Below are positions 55,881-63,624 of a stretch of DNA of 64,000 nucleotides, piece after piece. Origin of the DNA: Hymenobacter yonginensis (lineage in GTDB: Bacteria; Bacteroidota; Bacteroidia; Cytophagales; Hymenobacteraceae); NCBI RefSeq assembly GCF_027625995.1, contig NZ_CP115396.1:1054001-1118000 (forward strand). Reading direction: 5' to 3'. The notes beneath the pieces are model-generated. The model had not been told where the DNA came from, made no database searches, and saw only the letters and a program-made list of their open reading frames with translations. The first letter of the stretch is position 1; each line of letters opens with the position of its first letter. A program made the position numbers and the translations under genes.

Positions 55881-57449
55881 ATGCAACAATACTCCATCCT
55901 CTGGGCTGACGACGAAATCGATCTGCTCAAGCCGCACATTCTCTTCCTCAAGGAAAAAGGCTACGACGTAACCGGTGTCAACTCCGGCGCCGACGCCATC
56001 GAGCAGGTGCAGGAGCAGAACTACGACATCGTGTTTCTCGACGAGAACATGCCGGGCCTGTCGGGCCTCGAAACCCTCACCGAAATCAAGGCCGTGAAGC
56101 CCACGCTTCCTGTCATCATGATTACCAAGAGCGAGGAAGAGCACATCATGGAGGACGCCATCGGCTCCAAGATTGCCGACTACCTGATCAAGCCCGTGAA
56201 CCCCAGCCAGATTCTGCTGGCCGTGAAAAAGGTGCTCGACAACAAGCGCCTCGTGAGCGAGAAAACCAACTCCGGCTACCAGCGTGACTTCCGCCAGTTG
56301 GGCATGCAGCTCGGCGACCGGCTCAGCCCCGCCGAGTGGGCCGACGTGTACAAGAAGCTGGTGTACTGGGAGCTGGAAATCAACGAGACGGAAGGCAAAA
56401 GCATGGCCGAAGTCTTCAACATGCAGAAGGACGAGGCCAACACCTACTTCGGCCGCTTCATCACAGAGAACTACGAGGACTGGGTGAACGGCGACGACAA
56501 GGACGCCCCGCTCATGTCGCACGAGCTGTTTGCGAAGCGCGTGTTTCCGCTGCTCAAGGAAACCGGCGACACGCCCGTGTACTTCCTGCTCATCGACAAC
56601 CTGCGCTACGACCAGTGGAAGGTGCTGGAGCCCATCATTGCTGAGATGTTCACCGTTGATTCGGAGGAAACCTACTACAGCATTCTGCCCACCACCACGG
56701 CGTATGCGCGCAACGCCATCTTCTCGGGCATGATGCCCGGCGAAATTCAGAAGAAATACCCCAACCTGTGGGTGTGGGACGACGACGACGAGGGCAAGAA
56801 CATGCATGAGGCCGAGTTCATGGAAATCATGTTCCAGAAGGCCAACCAGAAGCACAAGTTCAGCTACCACAAGGTGACCAACCTGCAGGCCGGCAAAGAC
56901 CTGCTGGGCAAAATGGCCAACCTGCACAACAACTACAAGCTGAACGCCATCGTCTACAACTTCGTGGACATGCTCTCGCACGCCCGCACCGACATGGCCA
57001 TGATCCGGGAGCTGGCCGCCGACGAATCGGCGTACCGCAGCATCACTAAGTCGTGGTTTCTGCACTCGCCGCTCTATGAGATGCTGCAGCAGATTGCCGA
57101 GCGCAAGGGCAAGCTCATCATCACGACGGACCACGGCACCATCCGGGTGAAGCGCCCCTACAAGATTGTGGGCGACCGGAACACCAACACCAACCTGCGC
57201 TACAAGCACGGCAAAAACCTGGGCTTCGACGACACCAAGGACGTGTACACCGTGCGCAAGCCGGAGCGCATCTTCCTGCCCCGCGAAAACGTGAGCACCG
57301 CCTACGTCTTCACCGTCGGCGACTACTTCTTCGCCTACCCCAACAACTACAACTACTACGTGAACTACTACAAGGATACGTTCCAGCACGGCGGCATCTC
57401 GCTAGAGGAATGCATCATTCCCTACATCACGCTCACGGCGAAAGGGTAG
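55881..57449 (+). CDS. porX: Type IX secretion regulator PorX
   Basis: A 522-residue two-component regulator. The receiver domain has phosphoacceptor Asp54 (DIVFLDENMPGLSG). A helical linker leads to a PglZ domain of the alkaline phosphatase superfamily, with nucleophile Thr in SILPTTTAYARNA (near residue 272), DNLRYDQW and metal-binding TTDHG. PorX is known in Bacteroidota to control the type IX secretion system genes with the kinase PorY and to act on oligonucleotides. No PorY-like kinase lies beside it. A terminator follows. Start ATG at 55881 gives MQQYSILWADDEID, as in homologues. Confidence 0.95.
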   Translation: MQQYSILWADDEIDLLKPHILFLKEKGYDVTGVNSGADAIEQVQEQNYDIVFLDENMPGLSGLETLTEIKAVKPTLPVIMITKSEEEHIMEDAIGSKIADYLIKPVNPSQILLAVKKVLDNKRLVSEKTNSGYQRDFRQLGMQLGDRLSPAEWADVYKKLVYWELEINETEGKSMAEVFNMQKDEANTYFGRFITENYEDWVNGDDKDAPLMSHELFAKRVFPLLKETGDTPVYFLLIDNLRYDQWKVLEPIIAEMFTVDSEETYYSILPTTTAYARNAIFSGMMPGEIQKKYPNLWVWDDDDEGKNMHEAEFMEIMFQKANQKHKFSYHKVTNLQAGKDLLGKMANLHNNYKLNAIVYNFVDMLSHARTDMAMIRELAADESAYRSITKSWFLHSPLYEMLQQIAERKGKLIITTDHGTIRVKRPYKIVGDRNTNTNLRYKHGKNLGFDDTKDVYTVRKPERIFLPRENVSTAYVFTVGDYFFAYPNNYNYYVNYYKDTFQHGGISLEECIIPYITLTAKG

Positions 57450-57473
57450 GGATTAGAGATTTTGGATAACTTG

Positions 57474-57514
57474 GTAACGGCTAGTCTCTTCGGAAGCTAG
57501 CCGTTATTTTTTGT
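57474..57514 (+). terminator. Terminator of porX
   Basis: TAACGGCTAG pairs with CTAGCCGTTA around a loop of about 12 bases, followed by TTTTTTG. It also forms the leader of the following gene. Confidence 0.85.
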
Positions 57515-57538
57515 ATTTGCTTGAATCTTAATTCTCTA

Positions 57539-58072
57539 ATGAAAAGAAATGTGCTGTGCTTGCTTACTGCCCTATTGCTGTTGAGCTGCCAAGAGAACAA
57601 GCCTAAGGAAATTGTATCTGACTCAACGATAGGCCAAATAAATGCCAACGAGGTGAAGACACCTGCCCTTTTGGAGCCGAAAGGGCAGAAAAGAGAATAT
57701 GTAATTCTTCCCTTTAGCGAAAAGCCCGACTATATGCTGAAAGGCGCGGCTTCGACTCAGCTTACTGCGGAGGATATTGACGAAGTGTACAGACTGGTTC
57801 AGGGAGCGGTGGACAAGTACAATACAGAGCAAGCGCATCTTGGGCACAAGCACTCGGCAGTCGACCTCAGACGGTATCGGCTTCAGCTAATTCCTGCGCT
57901 CAATGCCAAAGGAGAAAAGGCCGTGTGGGTTAACGCTTTTTGCTCGAACGCACCTACAAATTGGGAGAAGAGTTTGGTGGTAGTAAATGATGGCGGAAAC
58001 TGTTTTTTCCAAGTAAGCGTCAATTTGCTTTGGAAGAAGTGGTCTGATTTCGGTGCCAATGGAGAGGCGTAA
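57539..58072 (+). CDS. Lower-GC putative lipoprotein
   Basis: A 177-residue protein with a lipoprotein signal (MKRNVLCLLTALLLLSC, lipidated Cys near 17). The mature part is charged, with RRYRLQLIPALNAKGEKAVWVNAFCSNAPTNWEKSLVVVNDGGNCFFQVSVNL near the C-terminus; this reads like a small secreted domain I do not recognise. Base composition is clearly more AT-rich than its neighbours, with codons such as AAA, GAA and TTG, which hints at recent gain. The ATG at 57539 is chosen because the signal peptide begins there; an upstream in-frame TTG exists. Confidence 0.7.
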   Translation: MKRNVLCLLTALLLLSCQENKPKEIVSDSTIGQINANEVKTPALLEPKGQKREYVILPFSEKPDYMLKGAASTQLTAEDIDEVYRLVQGAVDKYNTEQAHLGHKHSAVDLRRYRLQLIPALNAKGEKAVWVNAFCSNAPTNWEKSLVVVNDGGNCFFQVSVNLLWKKWSDFGANGEA

Positions 58073-58188
58073 CGGATTCAATGGGCATTTATATGACATT
58101 ACAAGCTCTCGAATTGTCATCGTCATAGCAGTTCCTGTACCTACCTACTGCAGCTTGCCAGAGCGGCTGCTTGCAACATAGAGTTAAG

Positions 58189-58226
58189 ACTAAAAAAGGG
58201 CGCCCAAACGGGCACCCTTTTTTAGT
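58189..58226. terminator. Bidirectional terminator
   Basis: GACTAAAAAAGGGCGCCC and GGGCACCCTTTTTTAGTC pair around three bases. It separates the lipoprotein gene from the convergent small gene, whose stop codon touches it. Confidence 0.88.
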
Positions 58227-58458
58227 CACACAGCCACTTGCCGGAATGCTTGTGGTGAAACGGAAGCTGCACGTCTGCCTCTTCCCGGCCCTGCTGAATC
58301 TGGTACAAGGCTACAGACGTCTGCATCCGGTGTCGGCTCCATAAATGGCGCAGCAGCCACTTTCCAGGACGAAGGCTGTAGTAAGTTCCTTTGGTGTAGA
58401 ACTGGATTCGGCCGCGCTGGCGTGCCGTCCAGGCCCAGCGTTTTTTAGGTTGTTTCAT
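58222..58458 (-). CDS. Small basic protein, unknown
   Basis: A 78-residue open reading frame starting MKQPKKRWAWTARQRGRIQF and rich in Arg, Lys and Trp (LRPGKWLLRHLWSRHRMQT). It has no recognised domain. It is flanked by the terminator and by the plug-domain gene upstream. It could be a real small DNA- or RNA-binding protein, but coding evidence is limited to its length, a clean start and a fitting terminator. Confidence 0.45.
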   Translation of the reverse strand: MKQPKKRWAWTARQRGRIQFYTKGTYYSLRPGKWLLRHLWSRHRMQTSVALYQIQQGREEADVQLPFHHKHSGKWLCD

Positions 58459-58531
58459 CTGACTTGTAGGTTGGTACCTACAAGTCGTGGCAAGTGGAGA
58501 GGTAGCGTTTCATGATCTGTGAGAAGCGTGT

Positions 58532-58888
58532 TTACCGCTTGCCTGTCTTGGTAGTGATGAGCACGGCGCCATTTATGGCCGCTGGGCCGAAGCGTTCCAC
58601 GGCCTTCTTGTCCTTCAGGATGTCAATCTTCTCTATATCATTGGGATTGATACTCTGAAGTGACTTTTCTCCTTTTAAGGGTTTGCCATTAACTACATAA
58701 AGAGGCTGCTGGTGAGGCAACAGGCGGTTGGGGCCACAGTATAATTTGATAACCGTACCAGATTTCGGCTTCGGCTGCTGAATGGTATCGGCCTGCTGGG
58801 TGGCCTGCGGTTGCTGCGTTTGTGCGTGAGCCGCTGATGCAAACAGCAAAATAGTGCCCGCTACGAAAGAAAGATGGAAGTTGGCCAT
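58532..58888 (-). CDS. Orphan TonB-plug-domain protein
   Basis: A 118-residue exported protein with a signal peptide (MANFHLSFVAGTILLFASAAHAQ). After a short Gln/Pro linker it contains QPLYVVNGKPLKGEKSLQSINPNDIEKIDILKDKKAVERFGPAAINGAVLITTK, the pattern of the plug domain of TonB-dependent receptors, but there is no barrel. Similar isolated plug fragments occur in Bacteroidota, often with M56 peptidase genes. Its role is unknown. The next gene on the same strand is the M1 peptidase upstream; 105 bases separate them. Confidence 0.8.
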   Translation of the reverse strand: MANFHLSFVAGTILLFASAAHAQTQQPQATQQADTIQQPKPKSGTVIKLYCGPNRLLPHQQPLYVVNGKPLKGEKSLQSINPNDIEKIDILKDKKAVERFGPAAINGAVLITTKTGKR

Positions 58889-58993
58889 AGCTACAGAATA
58901 CGTGAGTGATAACGCTTGCTGAATGTAACCGCCTTACCAATAAAGCAGTGCAGCGTTGTTCAGCCTAGATGCTGTTCACTGGCAGATTCCATA

Positions 58994-60856
58994 TTACTTC
59001 CCCTCCCACACATTATCCGCCTTGTTCTTGTCCGGCACGTAGGTGCTGCCTAGCTCCACGCGCTTCACGGCTTTGGTGGTAGCCACGGGCACAGTGACGC
59101 TGGTGTTGCCGGCTTGCCAGGCGGCTACGGTGCGGTGCAGCTTCTCAGTTTTGCCGTCGGTGTAGGTCACCGTCAGATCTACTGGGACGGGCTTGGTGCC
59201 TTTGGCTTGTACCACGATGTCGTGGCCGGTGGCGGTTTTCGTAACGCTAGTAATGGCCAGGTCGGGGTAGCCGCCGTCGAAAAACCAGCGCTGCCAGAAC
59301 CAGTTCAGGTTCTGGCCTGCGCCCGTGTTCATGGAGTTGAAAAAGTCGTAGGGCATGGGGTGCTTGCCGTGCCAGTTGCGAATGTAGGTGTGCAGGGCCT
59401 TCGTGAACAGCTCGTCGCCGAGTAAATCCTTCACGTAGAGGTAGCCCAGCGCGGGCTTGGGGTAGGAGTTGAGGAAGAACGCCGTGCCGGTCTGCTGGGT
59501 GCTGAGTGTGGTGATGGGCACGTCGAATTCCTGCGCCGAACCCTTGGCGTAGGGCTCGATGCCGTACTCATCCACGAAGCCCGGCTGAATAAGCGGCGAA
59601 ATCAGCCACTCGCCGATGGTGGCCCAGCCCTCGTCCATCCAGCCGTACTTGGTTTCGTTGGTGCCCATGTAGAACGGAAACATGGTGTGAAACACCTCGT
59701 GGTCGGTGAGGGTGATGGCGTCGTCGCGGGTTTCGACGGGGTTGTCGTTCACCATCATCGGGTACTCCATCTGGTCGAGGCCGTCGAACACGGTTTCGTG
59801 GGCGTAGGGGAAAGGCCACTTCGGAAACGTGTAGCTCATGGCCTCAACGGTTTTGCGGTTGAACTGCGCCACTTCCTCAAAATCCTTGTGTCTGGGGTTG
59901 TACACGGCATCGACGCGGGTGCGGCGCTGGGTGGCCGGGTCTACCACGAGGCTGCTGGCCTGCCACACGTAGTGGTCGGTGGTGGCAAACACGAAGTCGA
60001 CAACGTCCTTGGCCTCAAAGCGCCAGGTGTTCTGGGCGTTGGGCTGGGTGATATCCTGGCGTTTGAGGTCGGCCTCGCTGATGATGGTGGTGAGGGCGTC
60101 TTTGCGCTCGGCGTCGCGCAGGCGCTGGGCGTATTTTTTGGTGAGTGTTTGGTCGGGGTTGAGCAGGTCGCCGGTGGCCCACACCACAAAGTTGCGCGGC
60201 ACCGTAATGGCCGCCCGGAACGTGCAGAAGTCGTTGTAGAACTCCTGTGAGCCGTTGTATTCGAACTGGTTCCAGCCGTCGATATCATCGTAGACGGCCA
60301 CCCGCGGGAAGAAGTAGGCCACGAAAGCCGAGTTGGGCTCCACCTCGCCGGTGCGCATGTGCGAGCCTTTGTTGAGCACGTACGAATACGCCACGCGCAC
60401 CTTCACGGCCCGGCCCGGCCCCAGCGCCTTGGGCAGCCGCACCGGCATGTTGGTGGCCTGCACGCGCAGCTTGCTCACGTCCTGCGCCTGCCCGTCGAAG
60501 CTCAGCGCCTCGATTTTCACGCCCTCACTCACATCCTCAGGCGCAATGCGGCCGGCGCGGGGCGCGCCCTGCTGGTAGAGGTTGGGGTAGAGCTTGAACA
60601 GCAGCTGCCGCAACGAGTCGGGGCTGGCGTTCTGGTAGGCAATGTCCACAGTGCCCGCCACGCGCCGCGTAGCCGGGTCAAAGCTGACGTTGATGTCGTA
60701 CTCGGCGGAGTTCTGCCAGTATTTCGGGCCGGGCGCGCCGGTTTCGGAGCGGGTACCTTTGGCGTAGGTGGCCTGCAGATTGACGGGAACGGACAATTGC
60801 TGGGCAGCCAGGGAGAACGGCAGGAGGGAGGTAACTAGAAGAAGCGGGAGTTTCAT
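58994..60856 (-). CDS. M1-family aminopeptidase
   Basis: A 620-residue exported zinc peptidase with signal peptide MKLPLLLVTSLLPFSLAAQ. The HEVFH zinc motif (near residue 385-389) is followed by the third ligand Glu in WMDEGWA. The exopeptidase motif GxMEN is replaced by GLDQMEYP, as in several Bacteroidota members. The N-terminal beta-sandwich contains YDINVSFDPATRRVAGTVDIAYQNASPDSL. It probably trims peptides in the periplasm or on the surface. A C-terminal Ig-like domain covers the last about 100 residues. The start at 60856 precedes the signal peptide. Confidence 0.88.
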   Translation of the reverse strand: MKLPLLLVTSLLPFSLAAQQLSVPVNLQATYAKGTRSETGAPGPKYWQNSAEYDINVSFDPATRRVAGTVDIAYQNASPDSLRQLLFKLYPNLYQQGAPRAGRIAPEDVSEGVKIEALSFDGQAQDVSKLRVQATNMPVRLPKALGPGRAVKVRVAYSYVLNKGSHMRTGEVEPNSAFVAYFFPRVAVYDDIDGWNQFEYNGSQEFYNDFCTFRAAITVPRNFVVWATGDLLNPDQTLTKKYAQRLRDAERKDALTTIISEADLKRQDITQPNAQNTWRFEAKDVVDFVFATTDHYVWQASSLVVDPATQRRTRVDAVYNPRHKDFEEVAQFNRKTVEAMSYTFPKWPFPYAHETVFDGLDQMEYPMMVNDNPVETRDDAITLTDHEVFHTMFPFYMGTNETKYGWMDEGWATIGEWLISPLIQPGFVDEYGIEPYAKGSAQEFDVPITTLSTQQTGTAFFLNSYPKPALGYLYVKDLLGDELFTKALHTYIRNWHGKHPMPYDFFNSMNTGAGQNLNWFWQRWFFDGGYPDLAITSVTKTATGHDIVVQAKGTKPVPVDLTVTYTDGKTEKLHRTVAAWQAGNTSVTVPVATTKAVKRVELGSTYVPDKNKADNVWEGK

Positions 60857-60869
60857 GCGGTAAATGTAG

Positions 60870-61050
60870 CACCCGGACCTCACCCCAACCCCTCTCCAAA
60901 AGAGAGGGGCTCTAGCTGCTAGATCTCTAAAAATAGCAAAGCCCGCCAGATCATCTGGCGGGCTTTGCTATTTCAACGGTTTGCTTGCTCTAAAAAATTA
61001 AAAGCTAGTTCCCCCTCTCTTCTGGAGAGGGGGCTAGGAGGTAAGGTCCC
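60870..61050. repeat. Inverted-repeat element, CCCCTCTCC family
   Basis: Outer arms ACCTCACCCCAACCCCTCTC and its relative near 61010-61045 (AGTTCCCCCTCTC...) surround a perfect terminator. The right arm ends two bases from the Smr gene stop codon. Confidence 0.75.
60931..60973. terminator. Perfect-stem bidirectional terminator
   Basis: AAATAGCAAAGCCCGCCAGA and its complement form a 21-base perfect stem with one loop base. A/T flanks permit use in both directions. Confidence 0.9.
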
Positions 61051-61051
61051 A

Positions 61052-62164
61052 TTACTTCAGCCGCACCAGTGTAGCGCCGTAGCCAAACTTCTCCTTTTTC
61101 GAGTCCTCGAAGAACTTGATGTCCTTGTTGCGGCTGAGCAGCTTGTGAATTTCCTTGCGGAGCGTGCCGCTGCCCGAGCCGTGGATGAACACGATTTCGT
61201 GCATGTTAGTGGCCAGCGCCCGGCTCAGCGTGTCCTCGAACACCTCCAGCTGCAGCTTCAGGATAGCCGTGTTGCTGAGGTCCTCGCCGCCCTCGGGGCG
61301 CAGGGCTTCCAGGTGCAGGTCCACCTCGTGCGGCGGGGCTTTGATGGCCTTGGCTGGTTCCGGGGCGGGCGCTACGGCGGCGGGCTTGGCGGGAGCGTTG
61401 CCGCTGAGCTGGGCCTGCAGGGTTTCGGCCAGCTTCTCAGGGGCTACGGGCGCGGCCGGCTTCTCGTCCAGCTGAAACAGGTAGGCTTCCCGGCCCAGCA
61501 CCGGCGCTTCGCGGCGGCTGCTGTAGAAGCTGGTGGCCTTAAACTGAGTGCGCTTGGTGAGCAGCTCGTAGGCCGTATCGGAGTTGATCTGGTGCGGCAG
61601 CAGCTGCACCACGGCCGCCGGCCACTGGTCGAAGTCCTTTAGGTGCAGGTGGCCGAGGGCGCCGCTCACAGCCTTGGCGCCGAGCTTGTCGGCGCGCAGG
61701 GCGCGGTAGCGGCCCTTGTTTTCCTCGCCGTAAGTGTAGAGCACCTCCCGGTCGGTGTTGTTGATGACGTGCACCGACAGCAGCTCCGGCGACTGGTGGC
61801 TGAGGGCCAGGTACAGGCCTTTGGCGGCCGGCTGGGGCACGGTGGCTTTGGGCGGTGCCGGCTGCTCGGCTTGGGCAGGGGCGCTGCCGGCTGCGGGAGT
61901 GGTTGCCGAAGCAGCAGCCGAAACCGGGGCCGGTTTGGCGGGCTTGTGCTTGCCCGCTTTGGCCCGGTGGGGCGTCACGGGCGGCGGGCCCTGGCGGCCG
62001 AATGCCTTGTCCTCATCGGCAGCCACTACCACTACCTCGCGGCGCAGTACCGGAATCGTGAAGTCGTTGTCGATGGCTACTTCCACCAGCTCGTCGCTGA
62101 GGATGCGGGTGACGATGCCTTGCTCGCGGCCTGTGAGCAGGCGCACTCTATCTCCAATGTTCAT
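61052..62164 (-). CDS. DUF2027 and Smr-domain protein
   Basis: A 370-residue cytoplasmic protein. It starts with a DUF2027-type small barrel (IGDRVRLLTGREQGIVTRILSDELVEVAIDNDF). A Pro/Ala/Lys linker and a central beta-rich domain follow, then the C-terminal Smr domain with the HVDLHLEAL-like (HEVDLHLEALRPEGG) and IVFIHGSGSGTLRKEIHKLL motifs. Smr domains are nucleases or nucleic-acid binding modules also found at the end of MutS2. The combination DUF2027-Smr is a Bacteroidota standard. Its stop lies at the edge of the preceding repeat, and the start touches the next one. Confidence 0.92.
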   Translation of the reverse strand: MNIGDRVRLLTGREQGIVTRILSDELVEVAIDNDFTIPVLRREVVVVAADEDKAFGRQGPPPVTPHRAKAGKHKPAKPAPVSAAASATTPAAGSAPAQAEQPAPPKATVPQPAAKGLYLALSHQSPELLSVHVINNTDREVLYTYGEENKGRYRALRADKLGAKAVSGALGHLHLKDFDQWPAAVVQLLPHQINSDTAYELLTKRTQFKATSFYSSRREAPVLGREAYLFQLDEKPAAPVAPEKLAETLQAQLSGNAPAKPAAVAPAPEPAKAIKAPPHEVDLHLEALRPEGGEDLSNTAILKLQLEVFEDTLSRALATNMHEIVFIHGSGSGTLRKEIHKLLSRNKDIKFFEDSKKEKFGYGATLVRLK

Positions 62165-62165
62165 A

Positions 62166-62450
62166 AATCGCTGATTTTCGCTGATTGAGGTGATTTCGCT
62201 GATATTTCTGCAGCCTCATCCGGCAATGAATACGACAAAGGTCGCCAATCGGACACGGAAACTGCACAAGCCCCCGGTTTTGCCAGCCGGCTTCTACTGC
62301 CAGCTGCCTGCAATGCCTGCTTGCGGCACCTCAACATACTCAATACAACAGCTGGCTGCCGCCCACCGTTGCCTGCAACTACAGCCAGCCGTCAAGCCCC
62401 AAAGTCAAAAAAACCAGCGGAATCACCTCAATCAGCGAAAATCAGCGATT
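62166..62450. repeat. Inverted-repeat element with a long unique core
   Basis: Outer arms AATCGCTGATTTTCGCTGAT with complementary AATCAGCGAAAATCAGCGAT run from the Smr gene start codon to five bases from the DUF2279 stop codon. The roughly 230-base core contains a CAAAGGTC box with one mismatch to the complement of TAnnTTTG, but no gene. Confidence 0.8.
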
Positions 62451-62454
62451 CGGT

Positions 62455-63438
62455 TTAGTAATAAAGGCCGCGCATCACGAAGCCGCGGCGCTGGTTCCAC
62501 TCCAGGGCCGGGGCCGGCAGGTGGAAGATGCTGGCCACGTAGAACACCCGGCGCAGCAGCTTGCTGCGGGTTGGGATGTGGCGCAGGTCAATGTCAAACG
62601 ACAGGTAGTATTGGCGGTAGGCGTTCAGGCCCGCGGCGGCGTTGGCGTCCGGGTCGTTGAAGACCATCTGCTGGGCGCCGTAGCCCACGGCCGGCTGCAG
62701 CCAGCGGGGCCAGCGCGAGGAGGCCGGCAGCCAGGCGCCCACATCGGCGCACAGCCAGTAGGTTTGGCCATTGTAGTCCTTCAGGTGCTGCTCGGCCAGG
62801 CTGCGGCCCAATACGTTGGGCCGGCGGGCAGCGTAGGACGTGGTATGAAACGAGTACTTAGGCATCAGGCGTACCTCGCCCCAGGCCAGCTGCTGTCCGA
62901 TCAGGCCGGCCGAGCCCAGGAAGTTGGCCGCCAGGTCGGTGGCGGAGGCGCCGTAGGCCGGGTCTCGGCCGTCGAGCAGCTCAATGGGGCTTTGCAGCAG
63001 AAATCCCACGAAGCCGCCGTACCAGAGGGCGCGGCGCTCGGGCACCCCAGCCCAGCGCAGCATATCCACCGCGCCGCGGCTTTCATGGAAGGCGCCCCAA
63101 AAGTGGCCCGCCTTGTCCATCTGCTTCCACTCAGGCAGGTCGTTGAACCAGTGAAACGAGCTTCGCTCGCCGGTGTACCAGCCCTTGCTCAGGCCGTAGA
63201 GCAGGCCCGTGTATGTGACGGCCAGCCCGCCAGCCAGCACCGGCAGACGGCGGCTCAGGCGGCTGCTGTCGGGTGGGGCCAGCGGCGGCTCTGCGGCGAG
63301 TGGGGGAGTAGCTATTAGTGGTGCTTCCTGCGCCGTAGCTCCCAGCGGCAGGGCCAGCAGCGCGGCGGCTGCCCACCTGCGGAGTTGGCGGCGGGCAGCT
63401 GCCGGCAGCACAGCGCAGAACGAGGTAGGTAGGAGCAC
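62455..63438 (-). CDS. DUF2279 family protein
   Basis: A 327-residue protein with an N-terminal hydrophobic signal (LRRWAAAALLALPLGATAQ). The DUF2279 (YfiM-like) pattern is visible as FHWFNDLPEWKQMDKAGHFWGAFHESRG, ERRALWYGGFVGFLLQSPIELLDGRDPAYGASATDLAANFLGSA. It probably lies at the outer membrane or in the periplasm; function is unknown. The Met at 63438 is the most upstream; a start closer to the signal peptide is possible but no good Met is present. Confidence 0.85.
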   Translation of the reverse strand: MLLPTSFCAVLPAAARRQLRRWAAAALLALPLGATAQEAPLIATPPLAAEPPLAPPDSSRLSRRLPVLAGGLAVTYTGLLYGLSKGWYTGERSSFHWFNDLPEWKQMDKAGHFWGAFHESRGAVDMLRWAGVPERRALWYGGFVGFLLQSPIELLDGRDPAYGASATDLAANFLGSAGLIGQQLAWGEVRLMPKYSFHTTSYAARRPNVLGRSLAEQHLKDYNGQTYWLCADVGAWLPASSRWPRWLQPAVGYGAQQMVFNDPDANAAAGLNAYRQYYLSFDIDLRHIPTRSKLLRRVFYVASIFHLPAPALEWNQRRGFVMRGLYY

Positions 63439-63624
63439 GGCAGCGGGAGGTTAAAAAGGGCTTAAAGCTACGAGAAAAGGCGTTTACAGTTTGTGTGAGT
63501 GCTCACCTGCACACTATCTTTAATGCCACCTTGCACTGAAAAGTAGAAGAACTGCTATGTATTCAGTCAATGTGGCATTAGTTGTCCGCGTCGAGTAATC
63601 TAAAAATTCCCAAGTTCTTTGTTC

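Noticed and set aside
55818-57389. Long open frame antisense to porX
   Set aside because: porX is confidently identified on the plus strand; the antisense product is Val/His-rich without domains.
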